Assembly (NCBI GenBank): GCA_002733485.1
Contig: NVVU01000045.1
Location: forward strand, 15,815 to 25,383
Direction: 5' to 3'
Length of the DNA: 9,569 bases
From: Robiginitomaculum sp.
Lineage (GTDB): Bacteria; Pseudomonadota; Alphaproteobacteria; Caulobacterales; Maricaulaceae
Notes under the pieces: model-generated
Told to the model about the DNA's origin: nothing
The model's database searches: none
What the model saw: only the letters and a program-made list of their open reading frames with translations
Part shown: one piece after another, positions 6,286 through 9,569 of the stretch
How positions within the stretch are numbered: the stretch's first letter is position 1
How the letters are laid out: every line of letters begins with the position of its first letter
Made by a program: the position numbers and the translations under genes

Positions 6286-7752
6286 ATGCTTTGGCGTCAC
6301 CTTCTTGGCTATTTACCGGTTAATATTGCTCAGGCAATTGCAGGTTTTGGCGGTATATTTTTACTGACCCGTCTGCTTAGCCCGGAAGATTATGGCCGCT
6401 ATGGACTGGCCTTTGCGGTCATGACTTTTTTTCATTCGATCCTGTTTACCTGGATGGAAGCGGCCATGGCGCGCTTTTATGCCCGTGCTGAAGTGGAAAA
6501 AACGCTAAAAGATCATCTGGCCAGTGCCTATATAGGCTTGGCGGCGTTTTCGGTGATTGGGGCGGTGCTGGGCGGTATCGCTATTTCGTTGCTGCCATTG
6601 CCTGCCGATTTCAAATCCATTTTGGGTTTTGCCCTGGCCGCCGCCATTTTGCGCGCCGCCCTGAACCTGACCATGCAGGCCCGCCGCGCCGCCAGAGAAG
6701 TCAACCGCTATAGTCTGATTGAATTTTTCCATATCTCCATGGGCTTTGGGTTGGGGATCATGCTGGTCGCCGCCACCGATTTACGCGCCGCCGGACCGTT
6801 CGCCGGTATGGCTGTAGCTGCCGGCATCGCCCTGGTGTTCGATCTGCCCCATATGCTGGCCCGGGCCAAAGGTGGGCATGCCTCTGTGCAAAACCTAAAA
6901 GTATTTGCGCTTTATGGCCTGCCGATTTCGCTCTCTCTGGTGCTGGAATACGCCCTGTCCACCGGTGATCGCTTTTTGATCGCCGGGTATCTGGGCACGG
7001 CCTCAGTAGGAGTTTACACCGCCGGTTATGGCCTGGCCAATCGCACGCTGGATGTAATTTTTGTCTGGGCGGGCATGGCGGCGGCCCCCCTGACCATTGC
7101 CGCGCTGGAACATGGCGGTATGGATGATGCCCGTGCTATGGCACGCAAGGCCTTTGGTTATATGGCGCTCCTCACCTTTCCGGCGGCAACGGGACTGGCG
7201 CTGGTGGCGGTGCCGCTGGCAACCATCATGACCGGCCCGGCCTTTCGTACCGAGGCCGCCACCATCATTCCCTGGATTGCGCTGGCGGGCCTGATGAACG
7301 GGGTTATGACTTATTATCTGCACGAAGCCTTCACCCTGTCCAAACGTACCGGCGTAATGGCAGCGACGATGGCTTTCCCGGCACTTTTGAACATCGCCCT
7401 GAACATGCTGTTGCTACCACGGCTTGGCTTGCAAGGGGCCGTGATTGCCACGGTCATCGCCTATTTTGCCGGCATGGTGCTCAGCGCCATCATCGGCCGG
7501 CGATACTTTCCCTTGCCTTTGCCTTTTGGAGCGGCGGCCAAAACCCTGATCGCCTGTGCCGTCATGGCCATTGGGGTGTTGCTGATGCCGTGGCCGTCAA
7601 ACTGGCCGGCCACCGCCTTGCTCATTGGGCAGGCTGGCCTTGGCGCCCTTCTCTATGGGACGGCCGCCTTTGCCTTAAATCTTGCCGATTGTCGCGATCT
7701 TCTGACACGCGTGACCGACCGGCTTCGTAAACAGCAAGAGGTACCAACATGA
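6286..7752 (+). CDS. Wzx-like oligosaccharide flippase (MOP superfamily)
   Basis: 488-residue multi-pass inner-membrane protein with about twelve to fourteen hydrophobic segments over its whole length. The N-terminus, with NIAQAIAGFGGIFLLTRLLSPEDYGRYGLAFAV (written here only as a pattern: helix, then RLLSPEDYGRYGL), is the characteristic first helix of Wzx/RfbX polysaccharide exporters: the motif of a leucine-rich helix followed by S-P-E-D-Y-G. Later STGDRFLIAGYLG (about 225-240) and a GVYTAGYGLANR stretch also match the family. Role in the family: moving an undecaprenyl-linked oligosaccharide across the inner membrane. The ATG has AGGA six bases upstream. Its TGA overlaps the next ATG (ATGA), indicating translational coupling with a glycosyltransferase. 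First gene of a plus-strand glycan operon. The transported substrate is not predictable. Confidence 0.88.
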   Translation: MLWRHLLGYLPVNIAQAIAGFGGIFLLTRLLSPEDYGRYGLAFAVMTFFHSILFTWMEAAMARFYARAEVEKTLKDHLASAYIGLAAFSVIGAVLGGIAISLLPLPADFKSILGFALAAAILRAALNLTMQARRAAREVNRYSLIEFFHISMGFGLGIMLVAATDLRAAGPFAGMAVAAGIALVFDLPHMLARAKGGHASVQNLKVFALYGLPISLSLVLEYALSTGDRFLIAGYLGTASVGVYTAGYGLANRTLDVIFVWAGMAAAPLTIAALEHGGMDDARAMARKAFGYMALLTFPAATGLALVAVPLATIMTGPAFRTEAATIIPWIALAGLMNGVMTYYLHEAFTLSKRTGVMAATMAFPALLNIALNMLLLPRLGLQGAVIATVIAYFAGMVLSAIIGRRYFPLPLPFGAAAKTLIACAVMAIGVLLMPWPSNWPATALLIGQAGLGALLYGTAAFALNLADCRDLLTRVTDRLRKQQEVPT

Positions 7753-8705
7753 GTAACGGTTCCCAAGCCCTGCCCACCATTCATTATAATGCCTTCTGGC
7801 AACATGATACGCCCATCGCGCTGAGTGTACTGATCCCGTTTTACAAGGACGATCCGCATAACCTTTTGCGCCATCTGGCACAAACCACGCCCGATGATGT
7901 GGAAATTATCCTTTATGATGATGGCAGCGATGATCCATTACTCAACCAGTGCATGGATGCAGCCACCGCCGCCGCACCGATGCCGGTGCAACTCATCAGC
8001 GCCAGTGAAAACCTGGGACGCGCAGCGGCCCGCAATGCGCTGATCCGTGCGGCCAGAGGGCAATGGGTACTGTTTCTGGATGCCGATATGATGCCCGAGC
8101 AGGATGATTTCCTGGCGAACTGGGTGGCCTGTATACAAACCGAAAAACCGGCCATTGCCTTTGGCGGCTTTAGCGTTTCTACAGACGATGCCGTACCGCC
8201 ATCGCTGGCATTGCATCAGGCATTTTCCGAGCAATCAGATTGTCTGCCAGCGCGCATAAGGGCGCAAAACCCGGCCAAGCATGTCTGCACGTCCAACCTT
8301 TTGGTCCGCCGTCAGGTGCTTGATGAATGTCCATTCGACAAGGGTTTTGCCGGCTGGGGCTGGGAGGATGTGGAATGGGCCGCCCGCGCCGCCAAACACC
8401 ATACCATATTGCATATTGATAATCCGGCCCGCCATCTGGGTCTGGAAAGTGCCGACACCCTGGTGCGTCGGTTTCGGGATTCGGCCCCAAATTATGCCCG
8501 GTTTGTACAGCGTCACCCGGACCTTGCCCGCACACTTCCCAGTTGGAAAGCTGCACATTTTTTACGTAAAATACCGACGCTTTTGCTATTTCGTCCCCTT
8601 CTGTCTGCCATGGCTAGGGATACCTCCGGATTTATACCTCTGGGTTTGCGCATCATGGCGCTCAAACTCTGGCGTTCCAGCTGGTACGCCAAGGTGCTGC
8701 CATGA
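7749..8705 (+). CDS. Family 2 glycosyltransferase
   Basis: 318-residue GT2 (GT-A fold) enzyme transferring a sugar from a nucleotide donor. Motifs: SVLIPFYKDD (26-35) opening the nucleotide-binding fold, YDDGSDD (56-62), SENLGRAAARN (86-96), the metal-binding DAD at 111-113 in LFLDADMMP, and GWGWEDVEW (202-210) with the likely catalytic E206-D207, as in the chondroitin-polymerase-like group with a Glyco_transf_7C-type half. No signal peptide; the region at about 271-290 is hydrophobic and basic and may touch the inner membrane. ATG in an ATGA overlap with the flippase, SD GAGG seven bases upstream. It overlaps the deacetylase gene in the same way. Probably builds part of the glycan unit; donor and linkage are unknown. 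Confidence 0.9.
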   Translation: MSNGSQALPTIHYNAFWQHDTPIALSVLIPFYKDDPHNLLRHLAQTTPDDVEIILYDDGSDDPLLNQCMDAATAAAPMPVQLISASENLGRAAARNALIRAARGQWVLFLDADMMPEQDDFLANWVACIQTEKPAIAFGGFSVSTDDAVPPSLALHQAFSEQSDCLPARIRAQNPAKHVCTSNLLVRRQVLDECPFDKGFAGWGWEDVEWAARAAKHHTILHIDNPARHLGLESADTLVRRFRDSAPNYARFVQRHPDLARTLPSWKAAHFLRKIPTLLLFRPLLSAMARDTSGFIPLGLRIMALKLWRSSWYAKVLP

Positions 8706-9475
8706 GTGCCCCCTATATCCCTGCCAGTGGATTGATCAGCGCATTAAAACGCCGCCTGACACGCCTGCAGGCCCGCAAAACTCTGGATTGCGCTCAAGGG
8801 CGGTTTTTGGTGAGTTTCAGTTTTGATGATTTCCCCAAAAGCGCCGCCCATACCGGCGCAGAAATTCTGAAAAACTTTGGCTGGCACGGCACTTATTATA
8901 CCAGCGCCGCCTTTGAGAATACATCTAACCACTTGGGCGACCTTTTCACTGCCTCCGATGTCAGTAGACTGGTTTCAAACGGCCATGAAATTGGCTGCCA
9001 TACCGAAAACCATATCGATTGCGCGCTGAATCCGCCGGTGATTATAGAGCGGGAAATCCGGCGCAATCAAAACCGATTGCGTGCTCTGGGTGCACCTGCC
9101 CCGACCTCCTTTGCCTTTCCCTATGGGGAAACCACGGCCACGTCCAAAACTTTACTGGGTCAGCATTACGATTCCCTTCGCAGTGTTCGCCCCGGCGTTA
9201 ACCGCCGCTTTGCCGACGCCCACCAGCTTAGTGCCGTCGCCATTGAAGGCACGCTGGCCGACAAGGATACACCTCTTTCTTATGTGGATGATCTTGGTGC
9301 TGCGCCGGGCTGGCTGATTTTTTATACCCATGATGTGCGCGATACCCCCGGCCAATGGGGCTGCACGCCGGCCCTCTTTAAGGCCGTTTGTACGGCGGTT
9401 GACGAGGCCGGGTTTGAGGTGTTGCCCGTAGGCAAGGCCATGGCCGCTTTAAACGAAATGGAGAAAGCTGCATGA
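8702..9475 (+). CDS. NodB-type polysaccharide deacetylase family protein (CE4)
   Basis: 257-residue protein with a NodB homology domain, a metal-dependent N- or O-deacetylase family. Motif 1 is SFDDFP (40-45) with catalytic and metal aspartates D42 and D43. Motif 2 is HTENH with metal ligands H100 and H104. Motif 3 is reduced to FPYGE (139-143), without the usual arginine. The last motif is FYTHDV with H210. The metal triad and the probable acid histidine are therefore kept, so it is likely active. The N-terminus is short and basic, with no signal peptide or membrane anchor, which suggests action in the cytoplasm, unlike secreted peptidoglycan or chitin deacetylases. The ATG overlaps the upstream TGA and the stop overlaps the next ATG. 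Inferred substrate: an N-acetylated sugar of the lipid-linked or nucleotide-linked precursor. Confidence 0.88.
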   Translation: MSAPYIPASGLISALKRRLTRLQARKTLDCAQGRFLVSFSFDDFPKSAAHTGAEILKNFGWHGTYYTSAAFENTSNHLGDLFTASDVSRLVSNGHEIGCHTENHIDCALNPPVIIEREIRRNQNRLRALGAPAPTSFAFPYGETTATSKTLLGQHYDSLRSVRPGVNRRFADAHQLSAVAIEGTLADKDTPLSYVDDLGAAPGWLIFYTHDVRDTPGQWGCTPALFKAVCTAVDEAGFEVLPVGKAMAALNEMEKAA

Positions 9476-9569
9476 CCCCGGATGTTTCCATAGTCATTCC
9501 AACCTTTCGCCGCCCGGACTATGTGGAACGGGCGATAAAAAGCGTGTTGTTGCAAAAAGGCTTCAAAGC
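9472..9569 (+). CDS. Family 2 glycosyltransferase, N-terminal fragment (runs off right edge)
   Basis: Only 32 complete codons are visible: MTPDVSIVIPTFRRPDYVER, then AIKSVLLQKGFK. The VSIVIPTFRRPDYVERAI pattern followed by S-V-L-x-Q is the standard opening of a GT2 nucleotide-binding domain. The ATG overlaps the deacetylase TGA and has GGAG eight bases upstream. It is therefore the fourth gene of the coupled plus-strand glycan operon and most likely a further sugar transferase. Family assignment is good from this motif; specificity cannot be told. Confidence 0.82.
   Translation, partial: MTPDVSIVIPTFRRPDYVERAIKSVLLQKGFK

Overview
The window looks like chromosomal DNA of an alphaproteobacterium. 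This is inferred from the gene order ccoN-O-Q-P followed by ccoG, the four subunit sequences, a RegA/PrrA-like operator upstream of ccoN, and moderately GC-rich coding sequence with good Shine-Dalgarno sites. The genus cannot be told from this window. No RNA gene, insertion sequence, integron or CRISPR array is visible, and every gene lying wholly inside the window is intact.

Left part, positions 1 to about 4800, minus strand: a compact operon for the high-affinity cbb3-type cytochrome c oxidase. It reads ccoN, ccoO, ccoQ, ccoP, ccoG, with gaps of 10, 9 and 29 bases and a one-base stop/start overlap between ccoQ and ccoP. CcoN carries the haem b, haem b3 and CuB centre. CcoO (one haem c) and CcoP (two haem c) feed it electrons. 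CcoQ is the small stabilising subunit. CcoG is the membrane ferredoxin-like assembly factor for the copper centre, and its C-terminus runs off the left edge. Assembly genes ccoH, ccoI and ccoS, if present, would lie further left.

Middle, about 4787-5098: a non-coding stretch of 312 bases that must hold the ccoN control region. Its best signal is a 21-base dyad that matches the RegA/PrrA redox-regulator consensus closely. Two degenerate FNR/FixK-like boxes and a consensus -10 hexamer on the opposite strand are also present.

Right part, about 5099 to the end: a cell-envelope polysaccharide locus. A CelD/BcsL-like GNAT acyltransferase is on the minus strand. Divergent from it, on the plus strand, is a coupled series of four genes: a Wzx-like flippase, a family 2 glycosyltransferase, a NodB-type polysaccharide deacetylase with no signal peptide, and the start of a second family 2 glycosyltransferase. 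Each junction in the series is an ATGA overlap. Together they suggest synthesis on the cytoplasmic side, N-deacetylation, possible re-acylation and export of a surface glycan. The pairing of a cytoplasmic-looking deacetylase with a GNAT acyltransferase is the most unusual aspect. No wholly unknown system was recognised.
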